Source of the DNA: Gemmatimonadaceae bacterium
GTDB lineage: Bacteria; Gemmatimonadota; Gemmatimonadetes; Gemmatimonadales; Gemmatimonadaceae
Reading direction: 5' to 3'
Assembly: GCA_036504815.1 (NCBI GenBank)
Contig: DASXUN010000021.1
Span: 186,001 to 250,000 of the forward strand
Length of the DNA: 64,000 bases
Part shown: piece after piece, positions 15,732 to 24,293 of the stretch
Numbering within the stretch: position 1 is the stretch's first letter
How the letters are laid out: each line of letters opens with the position of its first letter
Notes under the pieces: generated by a model
The model's database searches: none
What the model saw: only the letters and a program-made list of their open reading frames with translations
Told to the model about the DNA's origin: nothing
Made by a program: the position numbers and the translations under genes

Positions 15732-16718
15732 GTGTCTCCCACCCATCACACCCCGAACGGATTCCGGAATCCGTCTCCCGACGGCCAATTGCGCGGACTC
15801 GGCGCCATGGTGCGCTGGGGGTGGGAACGCGCACGCCACGGCCGGCTGTTCACGGCGAGCGGTGGCACGCCGCCGGGACGGGTGACGCATGCCGTGCGCC
15901 AGCCGCGTGCTGACAGCGCGGAACTCGCCATGACGTGGGTCGGGCACTCCACCTTTCTCATTCAGGTGGGCGGCCTGAATGTCCTCACCGATCCCGTCTG
16001 GAGCGAACGCTGTTCACCGGTGCCGTGGGCGGGCCCGAAGCGACACGTGGCGCCGGGCATCGCGTTCCACGAACTGCCGCCCATTGACGTCGTGCTGCAA
16101 TCACACGATCACTACGACCACTTCGATGACCGGACGGTGCGGAGCATTGCCCGCAGCCATCCGACCGCCCAGTGGATTACGTCCCTCGGCGTCGCGCGCC
16201 GCCTCCGCGCGCGCGGCGTGGCCCGCGTGGTCGAGCTCGACTGGTGGCAGCAACACGCCGAGAGCGCCTGGCAGGTTACCGGTCTTCCGGCGCAGCATTT
16301 TTCCGGACGTTCGCCGTTCGACCGAAATCGTACGCTCTGGGGCGGCTTTGTGCTGCGCATCGGGCCTCGCGCCATCTACTTTGTCGGCGACAGCGGCTGG
16401 CACGACGGGTTCGCGGAGATCGGCCGGCGGTGCGGACCCTTCGACGCGATTCTCATGCCGATCGGCGCCTATGAACCGCGCTGGATCATGCAGCCCGTGC
16501 ACGTGAATCCCGAAGAGGCGGTCCGGGCGTACCTGGCGCTCCAGCAGGCCCACCCGGCGTCCGCGCCGACGATGGTAGGCATGCACTGGGGAACGTTCGT
16601 CCTCACGGACGAGCCGCTCGACGAACCGCCGCGTCGCGCGCGTGCCGCCTGGCAGGCGGCGGGGCTTCCGGCAGATCGCCTCTGGGTGATGTCACCGGGT
16701 GAGACCCGCGCGCAGTAG
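15732..16718 (+). CDS. MBL-fold hydrolase (NAPE-PLD/UlaG-like)
   Basis: 328 residues from GTG 15732, chosen because HHTPNGFRNP right after it is conserved at the start of this family; ATG 15807 would remove it. Metal ligands are HDHYDH (about residue 120), GDSGWHD (~218) and HWGTF (~288), with WVGHSTFLIQ and LTDPVWSERCSPV earlier. Related proteins are the zinc phospholipase D NAPE-PLD and bacterial lactonases, so the substrate is open. It is convergent with the hydrolase at 16734. Confidence 0.85.
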   Translation: MSPTHHTPNGFRNPSPDGQLRGLGAMVRWGWERARHGRLFTASGGTPPGRVTHAVRQPRADSAELAMTWVGHSTFLIQVGGLNVLTDPVWSERCSPVPWAGPKRHVAPGIAFHELPPIDVVLQSHDHYDHFDDRTVRSIARSHPTAQWITSLGVARRLRARGVARVVELDWWQQHAESAWQVTGLPAQHFSGRSPFDRNRTLWGGFVLRIGPRAIYFVGDSGWHDGFAEIGRRCGPFDAILMPIGAYEPRWIMQPVHVNPEEAVRAYLALQQAHPASAPTMVGMHWGTFVLTDEPLDEPPRRARAAWQAAGLPADRLWVMSPGETRAQ

Positions 16719-16733
16719 GAGCCGGCCAGGCTG

Positions 16734-17633
16734 CTAGTGCGCGGGGACTCGTGAATCGAGCCAGTGTACCGCTTCCGACGCCAATTCCTCGTGTCCGTAG
16801 TCTACGGTGATCACGTGGCCGTTGCCGGTGGTCCAGTGCAGGCGCTTGTCGCCCGACGCGAGCCGATCGAAGGCGCGCTGGGCCTGCTCGCGCGAAATGC
16901 GGTAGTCGTCTCCGGACTGTGCGATCCACACGGGCTGGTGCACATGCGGCAGCGCCGCTCGCGCCCGCCGCGCGACCCGCTGCACCTCGCGCATCAGGCG
17001 TGGCGGCGAGCAGCCATACGCAATCAGTGACGCGCGGGCCTGTGGATCGCGGATCGAACGCCCCGTGCCACCACCTCCCAGGTACTTGGCTCCGAGATTC
17101 ACCAGCGGCCACAGCGCCGCAATTGCCGCCAACCGCCAGCTCTGCACCAGGAATGGGGAGAAGAGCACGGCCGCGCGGACGGACGGCTCCTCGGCGGCGA
17201 GAATCATCGCGATCGCACCACCCATCGACAGTCCGCCCACGGCCACGCGCCGATGGCGCGCGAGCGCGTTGGCCAGCGTGTCGCGGGCCGTGGCGAGCCA
17301 CGCGTCGGCGTCCGTGGCGGCAAACGCGCGCAACGAGCGGCCGTGTCCGGGCAGCAGCGGCGCGTAGACGGACCACCCCGCCGCGTGCATCGCCGCGGCC
17401 GGCGATCGCATCGTCTGTGGCGAATCGTTGTACCCGTGCAGGAGGACGACCGCGCGGTCGGTGAACCCGTCCAGCACGAATCCTTCCGCGCCCGCGATGA
17501 TCCCCTCTGCCGTGCGCCGCCCGGCGAACCGTGCATCAAACCCCTGCTCGCGGTGACGTGCGCGCATCTCGCGCTGCGCCGCCACGAGCGCCGCGACGGT
17601 GACGAGGGCCGACGCCGGCGTGTAGAGTCCCAT
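16734..17633 (-). CDS. Alpha/beta hydrolase (carboxylesterase/lipase-like)
   Basis: 299 residues. HGYND supplies the oxyanion hole, GGLSMGGAIA carries the nucleophile Ser, SGDDYRIS the Asp and GNGHVITVDYGH the His of the triad. An N-terminal helix (LYTPASALVTVAALVAAQ) may be a membrane anchor or weak signal. It resembles monoacylglycerol lipase/carboxylesterase types; the substrate is unknown. Its ATG (17631-17633) directly follows the stop of the MoeB gene with no base between, so the two are translated from one mRNA. Confidence 0.85.
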   Translation of the reverse strand: MGLYTPASALVTVAALVAAQREMRARHREQGFDARFAGRRTAEGIIAGAEGFVLDGFTDRAVVLLHGYNDSPQTMRSPAAAMHAAGWSVYAPLLPGHGRSLRAFAATDADAWLATARDTLANALARHRRVAVGGLSMGGAIAMILAAEEPSVRAAVLFSPFLVQSWRLAAIAALWPLVNLGAKYLGGGGTGRSIRDPQARASLIAYGCSPPRLMREVQRVARRARAALPHVHQPVWIAQSGDDYRISREQAQRAFDRLASGDKRLHWTTGNGHVITVDYGHEELASEAVHWLDSRVPAH

Positions 17634-18779
17634 CTAGTAGCGTGGCACCGCCGAATCGACTTCGACGCTCCAGCGGTCGATGCCGCCGCTCAGGTTGAAG
17701 ACCCGATGCCATCCGTCAAGCCGCAGCATCGACACCGCGCGGGCGCTGCGCATGCCGTGGTGGCAGTAGACCACGACGTCCGTGTCGCGCGGCACGTCGT
17801 GCGCGCGGTGCGCGAGATCGCCAAGCGGGATCAGCGTGGCGCTCGTGATCTGGGCGGTCGCGTACTCCCACGGCTCGCGCACGTCGAGCAACCAGGGTGT
17901 CCAGCCGGCGCTCATCCGCGCCTTGAGTTCCGCTGGGGTCAGCTCGATGCTGTCACTGGTCATCGTCGTCAATTCGGCCGGTGAAGTTCCACAAAACACG
18001 TTGTAGTCATCGAGCAGTTGGCGCGTTCCCCGGTCGCCGCACATCGGGCAGTCGGCATCCCGCGCGAAGGCAACTTCATGCGTGCGCATCGTGAGCGCAT
18101 CGAAATGCAGCAGGCGGCCGATCAGGGGCGTGCCGATGCCGAGAAGGAGCTTGATGGCCTCCGCGGCCTGCATGCTCCCGATGATGCCGGGCAGCACCCC
18201 CAGCACACCGCCTTCGGCGCAGTTTGGCACCGTGCCCGGCGCCGGCGGCTCCGGGAAAAGGCAGCGATAGCACGGACCGCCGGGTGCGCCGAAGACCGAG
18301 ATCTGTCCCTCGAAGCGGTGCACGCTGCCGTACACGTTCGGCCGGCCGGTGATGATGCACGCGTCGTTGACGAGGTACCGAACGGCGAACTGATCGGTGC
18401 CATCTATCACCACGTCGTACGCGCCAATCACCGCGAGCGCATTCGCGGGCGTCAGTCGTTCGGCCACCGCCTCGAGGACGACGTGAGGATTGAGATCGTG
18501 CAGCCGCTGCCGTGCCGATTCGACCTTCGAGCGTCCGATGGCCGCGGTCCCGTGCAGGACCTGACGCTGCAGGTTGCTCTCGTCCACGCAGTCGTCGTCC
18601 ACGAGCCCAAGACGCCCCACGCCAGCGGCCGCGAGGTACAGGGCCGCCGGCGAACCAAGCCCGCCGAGTCCGACGATGAGCACCGACGACGCCCTGAGGC
18701 GTTCCTGCCCCGCTGCACCCACCTGCGGCAGGGCCAGGTGGCGCGCGTACCGGCGAAGTTCCTCAGGACTCAGGGACAT
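17634..18779 (-). CDS. moeB: MoeB/ThiF-type adenylyltransferase with C-terminal rhodanese domain
   Basis: 381 residues. The E1-like domain (1-~265) has the ATP loop VGLGGLGSPAALYLAAAGVG, DDCVDESNLQRQ, the zinc pairs CYRC and CPMC, and GVLGVLPGIIG. A rhodanese domain (~280-381) has the active-site loop CHHGMRSARA with its catalytic Cys. Such fusions adenylate and then thiolate the C-terminal glycine of MoaD/ThiS-type carriers, for molybdopterin, thiamine or tRNA thiolation. No sulfur-carrier gene is near, so the pathway cannot be fixed. Co-transcribed with the hydrolase downstream. Confidence 0.9.
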   Translation of the reverse strand: MSLSPEELRRYARHLALPQVGAAGQERLRASSVLIVGLGGLGSPAALYLAAAGVGRLGLVDDDCVDESNLQRQVLHGTAAIGRSKVESARQRLHDLNPHVVLEAVAERLTPANALAVIGAYDVVIDGTDQFAVRYLVNDACIITGRPNVYGSVHRFEGQISVFGAPGGPCYRCLFPEPPAPGTVPNCAEGGVLGVLPGIIGSMQAAEAIKLLLGIGTPLIGRLLHFDALTMRTHEVAFARDADCPMCGDRGTRQLLDDYNVFCGTSPAELTTMTSDSIELTPAELKARMSAGWTPWLLDVREPWEYATAQITSATLIPLGDLAHRAHDVPRDTDVVVYCHHGMRSARAVSMLRLDGWHRVFNLSGGIDRWSVEVDSAVPRY

Positions 18780-18822
18780 GGCACCAATCTACGTCAACTG
18801 CGTTCGCGGAAAGGACGCCGGC

Positions 18823-19752
18823 TCAGCCCTTCCTCTTGGCCGGCGCCACGAAACCATGCGCGAGTTGCCCGGCCAGCAGATCCTGCTCCTGCGTGGTCTT
18901 GTAGCGTTCGGCGCGGCCGTCTCCCGCGACGCTGCGCGCCTTCTGCCGCAACGCGTCCATTTCACCGGCATGGAAGGCGCGGAAGGCCGTCACCAGTCTC
19001 AGGTTCTTGCGCAGCACCGACGTGCTTTCCATGCCGCAAATGACTGAGCTGACCGGCAGCGACAAGCTGTAGCGCAATGCTTCCTCGGGCTTGATTCCCT
19101 TCACCTGCAGCAGCGCACCATCGGCCATCGGCTTGATCCCGATGACCGCCGCTCCGCTGCGAATCGTTTCCGGCAGCACCTGCTTCTCGAACGAACGGAA
19201 CGAGGCGTCAAGCGGATTCAGCGGCATGAGCACCGCGTCCCAGGTGAATCCGCGATGCAGCAGCTTGAGATGAATGTGGGGCGACTTGTGTCCGCCGAAC
19301 CCGATGAAGCGCACCTTGCCCTGTTCGCGCGCTTCCTGCATCGCGTCGAGACCGCCGTGATCGTAGATCCATTCCACGTCGTTGTCGTAGATGACCTCGT
19401 GGAACGTCCACAGATCCACGCGATCCGTCTTCAGCCGCCCCAGTGTCTCGTCGAGCTGGTGCATGGCCGTCTTGTAGTCGCGCAGGTGGGCGCAACACTG
19501 CGCCACCAGCGTTATGCGCTGGCGGTAGCCGTCCGCGAGCGCGAGTCCCAGCCAGCGTTCGGTGCGTCCGTCGCCATACTCGTGCGCCGTCTCGATCACG
19601 GTCACGCCCTTGTCGATGGCCTCGCGAACGACGCGCACGAACTCTTTCTGGCTCCCCTGACCCAGGCGATGCGTGCCAAGGCCGAGAATGGACGTGGGGT
19701 GGCCGCTGCGGCCGAGGGGACGTTGTTCGAGGAAGACGGGTGTCTTGGTCAT
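18823..19752 (-). CDS. Aldo/keto reductase
   Basis: 309 residues from ATG 19752 (MTKTPVFLEQRPLGRSG). The TIM-barrel AKR signatures are GLGTHRLGQ, ETAHEYGDGRTERWLG (catalytic Tyr in EYG), DRVDLWTFHEV and GFGGHK, then IGIKPMADG. The usual Lys and His are harder to place: the CCAH segment (~residue 86) may supply the His. It resembles the bacterial AKRs that act on small aldehydes with NADPH. A zinc- or iron-sulfur extension is absent. The Smr-like gene lies 28 bases upstream, in the same direction. Confidence 0.82.
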   Translation of the reverse strand: MTKTPVFLEQRPLGRSGHPTSILGLGTHRLGQGSQKEFVRVVREAIDKGVTVIETAHEYGDGRTERWLGLALADGYRQRITLVAQCCAHLRDYKTAMHQLDETLGRLKTDRVDLWTFHEVIYDNDVEWIYDHGGLDAMQEAREQGKVRFIGFGGHKSPHIHLKLLHRGFTWDAVLMPLNPLDASFRSFEKQVLPETIRSGAAVIGIKPMADGALLQVKGIKPEEALRYSLSLPVSSVICGMESTSVLRKNLRLVTAFRAFHAGEMDALRQKARSVAGDGRAERYKTTQEQDLLAGQLAHGFVAPAKRKG

Positions 19753-19780
19753 GCGCTCACTGGGGTGGGAGATCGGTGCG

Positions 19781-20416
19781 TCACTCGGCGTCATCCATCT
19801 CGTCCAGCGCTCGTTCCGCGGCGGCGCGGAGTCGCGCCTCGCGATGCGGGCCCGCGGAGACGCTGGCGGCAAGTATGGAGAATTGGCGCTGCATTTCATC
19901 CTGCACGAACGATTCGCCGTCGGGTGCGCCAAGCGCCGCCAACGATCGGATGGCCAGGCGACGCAGCACGCGTCGGGTGGACGCGGCGAGGCCCGCAAAC
20001 TCAGCGGGATCCAGCGGGGTCGGCGCGACCGGCGTACGGTGCCGGCGTGGGGCTTCGAGGAGCGTGCGAATCGATGCTGGTACGACCACGAATGAGCCCG
20101 GGGTGTGCTCCTTCCAGTCCGCAACCACGCCGCGCCGGCGCAGCTTCGCGAGGAGCGCCGCCACCGCCGGCCGCACGACCGGAACGCCATCGAGGCTTTG
20201 GTTTCCCCGCCCCGTGATGACGAGCACCTCACGGGCCCCGGTCACCTGCCGTTCGCGGAGGAATATCTCGGCCCGGCGGGCGGCTTCGACGCCCGTGGGC
20301 AGGCTCGAACGCAGGTCGAGGGTCTGCTCGCGACCAAACCGCAGCGCATCGAAGGCCGCGGCGACGGCCGGTCCTCCCGGCCGCCTGCTGACAGGTGCGC
20401 CGCTATTTCGCCGCAC
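19781..20416 (-). CDS. Smr-domain-like protein
   Basis: 211 residues. Residues ~30-110 resemble the Smr domain of MutS2: LDLRSSLPTGVEAARRAEIFL, then VLVITGRGNQSLDG, where HGKG is usual, and PAVAALLAKLRRRGVVADW. The C-terminal half is helical and Arg/Glu-rich. Smr domains nick or bind branched DNA or collided-ribosome mRNA; here the LDLH and HGxG histidines are replaced, so activity is doubtful. The start overlaps the phosphatase stop by 14 nt, indicating translational coupling. Confidence 0.6.
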   Translation of the reverse strand: MRRNSGAPVSRRPGGPAVAAAFDALRFGREQTLDLRSSLPTGVEAARRAEIFLRERQVTGAREVLVITGRGNQSLDGVPVVRPAVAALLAKLRRRGVVADWKEHTPGSFVVVPASIRTLLEAPRRHRTPVAPTPLDPAEFAGLAASTRRVLRRLAIRSLAALGAPDGESFVQDEMQRQFSILAASVSAGPHREARLRAAAERALDEMDDAE

Positions 20417-22004
20417 GCACCGCCTTCTTCAGCACCACGCCATCGATGGCCTCGGTCGGCGTGACACCAAGAATTGCCGCCAGGGTCGGTGCGAGGTCCA
20501 CCGTGCGCACCACATCGCGGTACGCGCCGGCGCGTACGCCGGCTCCCCAGAACACCACGGGAACCTGCGCGTCGGAGTCGTGCGGCATGCCGTGGGTCGC
20601 GTACGTCGTGGCTTCCCAGTAGCTGTACGGCGTCAGGGTGACCGCAAGGCGGACGGTACCACCGGGGGCGAACATGTGCAGCCAGCGCCGCGCAATCGTG
20701 TCCCTGGCCAGATCGGCCTTCGCCAGCTCTGTCAGGAAGTCAACGCGCATCACGCCGGGCACCTGTCGCAGGGCCGCGGCGAACGTATGCGTCGTGGAAT
20801 CGACGTTCACCTTTGCACTGTCGAATGACGACGCGTTGTATACCGAAAATACTCCGTCCTCGAATGACCAGGCTGCATCATTCACCCCCGCCGCGCGAAG
20901 CGACGGGCGGAGGGCGGTCACCAGCGGGTCGAGATTCACGCGCTTCGCATCCTGGTTGGGATAGCGCCCCGAATGCACCTCAGGGTACGGCGTCACGCCA
21001 TGGTCGCCCGTGAGGGCAATCACGATGCGCTTCTCGTTGCGCAGCACGAAGAGAGAATCGAGGAATTTGCCGAGGTATCGATCCAGCCGGACAATCTGGT
21101 CGTGTATCTCCCGGGAATCCGGCCCGTACTTGTGTCCGACCGCATCGGTGGTGGACAGCGAGATGGCCAGCAGGTCCGTACGGCCGTTTTCGGCGCCGAG
21201 TTGCCGCTCCTGCAGTCCGCGCAGCGCCAGGGCGAGCGTGAGCGAATCCATCACTGGATAGTTCGCCAGAATCTTGGCGACACCGGCGGTGTCGGTTGGG
21301 TATGGATGCGGGAAAAGGAAATCGGAGCCTTGGGATTCCTCCCACACCGTATCCGGTTCTGCATACCGGTTGGCCGGCAGGAGAAGGTCCCATGTCTTCC
21401 CGGCGTAGGCGGCATACCCCCGTTCGGCGTTGAACCGCTGCACCCAGGCCGGCAGCGAATCCGCGTAGTAGGTGCTCGTCGTGAAGATCCCGGCGCTGCC
21501 GCTCCACCAGTACACGTCACCCTTCGCCCGCCCGATGGGCAGGATGGCCCCTCGGTCCTTGCGCGACACTGAGAGGAACCGCATCGCGGGGTCCGCGACG
21601 CGCATCCAGTCGGTCAGGGTGGTTCCCTTGAAACGGAATGGTGAGGCGCCGGTCTCGGTGGCCCCACCCAGCAGGGGCGAGAGACTGGTGTTTACTCCCT
21701 GCGCGTTCGCGGCGATTCCGGTGTGCACTGGGAACCGTCCCGACATCACGGTGGAGTGCCCGGGCGCTGTCTCGGTGACGGCGTGATCCTGGAAGCCGTT
21801 TTCGAAGAAGGCCCCGCCCTGCACCAGCCGCTTCAACCCGCCGGTCAGGTCGGGTTTGAAGCGCGCGTAGTAGTCACCACGCATCTGATCGACGGTGATG
21901 AACACCACCAGTGTCGGCTTGGTACCGGCTGTTACCTTCTGCGCCAGCACCGGGGTCGCAACGACCGCCGAAAGTCCGGCGGCGATGAGGAATCGAGAAA
22001 GCAA
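20403..22004 (-). CDS. Exported PafA-like alkaline phosphatase
   Basis: 533 residues with signal peptide FLIAAGLSAVVATPVLAQ. It belongs to the alkaline phosphatase superfamily with two zinc ions: VDQMRGDY (metal Asp), nucleophile Thr in TETAPGHSTVMSG (about residue 80), Asn in TGIAANAQG, and SRKDRGAILP (~148), whose Lys-x-Arg pair marks the phosphate-monoesterase PafA group. Later metal ligands lie in TTDAVGHKYGPDS and LTGDHGVTPYPEVHSG. It would release phosphate from periplasmic phosphomonoesters. It shares an operon with the Smr-like gene. Confidence 0.88.
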   Translation of the reverse strand: MLSRFLIAAGLSAVVATPVLAQKVTAGTKPTLVVFITVDQMRGDYYARFKPDLTGGLKRLVQGGAFFENGFQDHAVTETAPGHSTVMSGRFPVHTGIAANAQGVNTSLSPLLGGATETGASPFRFKGTTLTDWMRVADPAMRFLSVSRKDRGAILPIGRAKGDVYWWSGSAGIFTTSTYYADSLPAWVQRFNAERGYAAYAGKTWDLLLPANRYAEPDTVWEESQGSDFLFPHPYPTDTAGVAKILANYPVMDSLTLALALRGLQERQLGAENGRTDLLAISLSTTDAVGHKYGPDSREIHDQIVRLDRYLGKFLDSLFVLRNEKRIVIALTGDHGVTPYPEVHSGRYPNQDAKRVNLDPLVTALRPSLRAAGVNDAAWSFEDGVFSVYNASSFDSAKVNVDSTTHTFAAALRQVPGVMRVDFLTELAKADLARDTIARRWLHMFAPGGTVRLAVTLTPYSYWEATTYATHGMPHDSDAQVPVVFWGAGVRAGAYRDVVRTVDLAPTLAAILGVTPTEAIDGVVLKKAVRAAK

Positions 22005-22151
22005 AGTTGGGCCTTCCAGGGAGATAAAACGAGGGTGGCAAAGGATGGACAGTCGGACGCCCTGCCGCCAGAGGGGGAACGCCCGAGGGCGACCCCTGGT
22101 TGCTTACCCCACCCCTCCTGTCACAAGTTCACCCGGCAGCCCGTAGACAAG

Positions 22152-23192
22152 ATGCCCCCATCCCTCCGAGGTTCCGTGAACAGCTCCGGCAAGAAGGTCC
22201 CGGTCTGGGACAACATCCTGCTCCGCACGACGTTGTACTACCTCGTGCTCGGCGTCGCCGCCTACTGGATGGACGGGATTTCGGTGGGCGGCATCGGGTC
22301 GCAGGCCGGAATCGAGACGTTCAACGCACTGACCTCCAAGAAGGACCTCGTCACCGCATCGGGAGACTCCGGTCCCGCGGCCATTCACGCCGTGTTCGCG
22401 ATGCTGTCCGCCTTCCTCTTCGCCCTGCCCGTCGCCTGGGTGTATGTGCTCACCCGACAGAAGAAGGGGTACTCGCAGTCGGTCGTGCAGGCACTCATGG
22501 TGCTGCCCGTGGTGATCGCGGGCATCGTGGTCCTGGTGAAGTACTCGCTGATTCTGGCGTTTGCCCTTGGCGGCATCGTCGCGGCGGTGCGCTTCCGGAC
22601 GACGCTCGAGGACACCAAGGACGCCGCCGCCATCTTCTGCGTCACCGGCATCGGCCTGGCTTCCGCCGTCGATCCGGGAATCGCGGCGGTCCTGTCCGTC
22701 GGCTTCAACCTGCTTACCGTCGGCCTCTGGGCGACGGAGTTTGGCCGCTCGCCCGCCTCGCTCGAGGGCAGGCGCGCGCAGAAACAGCTCGAGCGCGCAC
22801 TCAGCATGGCCAGCCGGACGGGGACTTTCGTGGCCAAGATGGACGATGAGGTGCTGAAATCCCTCGCCCCAGAGCAGTTGGAGGCGCTGGCGGATCGCGC
22901 CTGGAAGCGCAAGAAGAAGATCGCCTCCGAAGCCGCCGACACGCCCCATCGCGAGTTTTCCTTTCTGCTGCGCGTCCCCTGCACCGATCCCGACGTGACG
23001 CGCCCCCTCATCGAGCCGGAGTTCGGCAGTCTGTTCAAGGACTGGAAATACATGGGCGCCGAGCGTGCCGATGACGGGTGTCGCATTGCGGAATACGGCG
23101 TGGAGCTGGCCGAGACGGTCACCCGCGGGGTGATCTTCGACGTTCTTCGTGCCGTGCCCGGCGCTGGGGTCAGTCGCGTGGAGCTACGATGA
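22152..23192 (+). CDS. DUF4956-type membrane protein
   Basis: 346 residues from ATG 22152; GTG 22176 is equally likely because CGAGG precedes it. Four membrane helices are visible (LLRTTLYYLVLGVAAYWM, AVFAMLSAFLFALPVAWVYV, LMVLPVVIAGIVVLVKYS, FCVTGIGLASAV..VLSVGFNLLTVG). The conserved DUF4956 loop is ALGGIVAAVRFRTTLEDTKD. A cytosolic C-terminal domain of about 150 residues follows. In other bacteria DUF4956 genes sit with VTC-type polyphosphate polymerase and CotH-kinase genes; here the next gene, overlapping by 4 nt, is CotH-like, so the pair is probably functional. No VTC gene is seen. Confidence 0.75.
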   Translation: MPPSLRGSVNSSGKKVPVWDNILLRTTLYYLVLGVAAYWMDGISVGGIGSQAGIETFNALTSKKDLVTASGDSGPAAIHAVFAMLSAFLFALPVAWVYVLTRQKKGYSQSVVQALMVLPVVIAGIVVLVKYSLILAFALGGIVAAVRFRTTLEDTKDAAAIFCVTGIGLASAVDPGIAAVLSVGFNLLTVGLWATEFGRSPASLEGRRAQKQLERALSMASRTGTFVAKMDDEVLKSLAPEQLEALADRAWKRKKKIASEAADTPHREFSFLLRVPCTDPDVTRPLIEPEFGSLFKDWKYMGAERADDGCRIAEYGVELAETVTRGVIFDVLRAVPGAGVSRVELR

Positions 23193-24235
23193 CCCGCCGT
23201 CCGCGTGCGCACGTCGCGCTGGCCGCTTCGCTCCTGACGGTCTTCGCCGGCACCCCCGTCATCGCTGGTGCCCAGGGCCTCTTCCGGCGCGCTCAGCCAC
23301 TCGAAGTCACGATCACGACCGGCTTGCCGAAACTCGTCAATGATCGCGATTCGACGGAACGAGTGCTGCACCCCGCGGAACTGGTCTACAAGGATTCCAG
23401 CGGCAATCCGGTCAAGGTGGCCGTCACCCTGCGCACGCGCGGTCACTATCGCCGGCAGTTCCGCAACTGCGACTTCCCGCCCCTGCGCGTCGAGGTGGCC
23501 AAGGAAGCCGCCCGGAAGACGATCTTCGACGGCAACCGCAAGCTCAAGCTGGCCACCAGCTGCCGGCCCGCCAACGCCGATTACGAGCAGTACATCCTGC
23601 AGGAAGCGGCGGTCTTCCGCATGTACACGACGCTCACGCCGTGGAGCTATCGGGTGCGCCTCGCCAGGGTCACTTATCTGGACGCTGACGGCAAGGCCAA
23701 GCCGATCACCAGCTGGGGGTTCTTCGTCGAGGACGATGGCGATCTCGCCCAGCGGCGGAATGCCAAGAAGTTCGACAGCAAGGGCGCGCTCTTCGACGAT
23801 CTCGAGTCCGAGAAGTGGGGCTACACCCAGCTTTTCGAGTACATGATCGGCAACACCGACTTCTCGGTGAGCGGACTGCACAACATCACGCTGCTCCGGG
23901 ATTCGATCGGCACCGTGCACGCCGTGCCGTACGATTTCGACTGGTCAGGCGCCGTGAATACCCGGTATTCCTTCCCCGACAAGTCGCTGCCCATACGTAT
24001 GGTGACCGAACGCCTCTGGCGCGGCGACTGCCGTCCCGTCGAACTGCTGACCCCGACCATCGATCACTTCAAGGAACGCCGGGCGGCGCTTGACTCGGCC
24101 TATTCGACGATCGATGCGATGACACCGGTCGTGCGCGAACGCATGCGAAAGTACTTCGCCGAGTTCTGGTCGCTGATGGACAACCCCAAACGGGCAGCTG
24201 CCGAGTTCAAGCGAACCTGTTCCGCCGGGAACTGA
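23189..24235 (+). CDS. Exported CotH-kinase-like protein
   Basis: 348 residues with signal peptide (HVALAASLLTVFAGTPVIAGAQ). The layout follows the CotH atypical kinase fold: TLRTRGHYRRQF, RKLKLATSCRP (a Lys-rich strand), WGFFVEDDGDLAQR (like the CotH GVYLLVE strand), FEYMIGNTDFSV with a conserved Asn-x-Asp, and VPYDFDWSG (like the metal-binding DxDxS). CotH proteins phosphorylate secreted proteins. Overlap with the DUF4956 gene (ATGA) supports joint function. Assignment rests on motif order only; it could equally be a family of its own. Confidence 0.55.
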   Translation: MTRRPRAHVALAASLLTVFAGTPVIAGAQGLFRRAQPLEVTITTGLPKLVNDRDSTERVLHPAELVYKDSSGNPVKVAVTLRTRGHYRRQFRNCDFPPLRVEVAKEAARKTIFDGNRKLKLATSCRPANADYEQYILQEAAVFRMYTTLTPWSYRVRLARVTYLDADGKAKPITSWGFFVEDDGDLAQRRNAKKFDSKGALFDDLESEKWGYTQLFEYMIGNTDFSVSGLHNITLLRDSIGTVHAVPYDFDWSGAVNTRYSFPDKSLPIRMVTERLWRGDCRPVELLTPTIDHFKERRAALDSAYSTIDAMTPVVRERMRKYFAEFWSLMDNPKRAAAEFKRTCSAGN

Positions 24236-24247
24236 GGCGCAGGACGT

Positions 24248-24275
24248 TCCGGCCTTCGTCAGCACGGAGGCCGGA
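24248..24275. terminator. Hairpin between convergent genes
   Basis: TCCGGCCT / AGGCCGGA, 8 bp with a 12-nt loop, lies between the CotH-like gene and argD, which converge here. There is no T-run on either side. Confidence 0.35.
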
Positions 24276-24293
24276 GCGACCCTGCCGCGCCCG

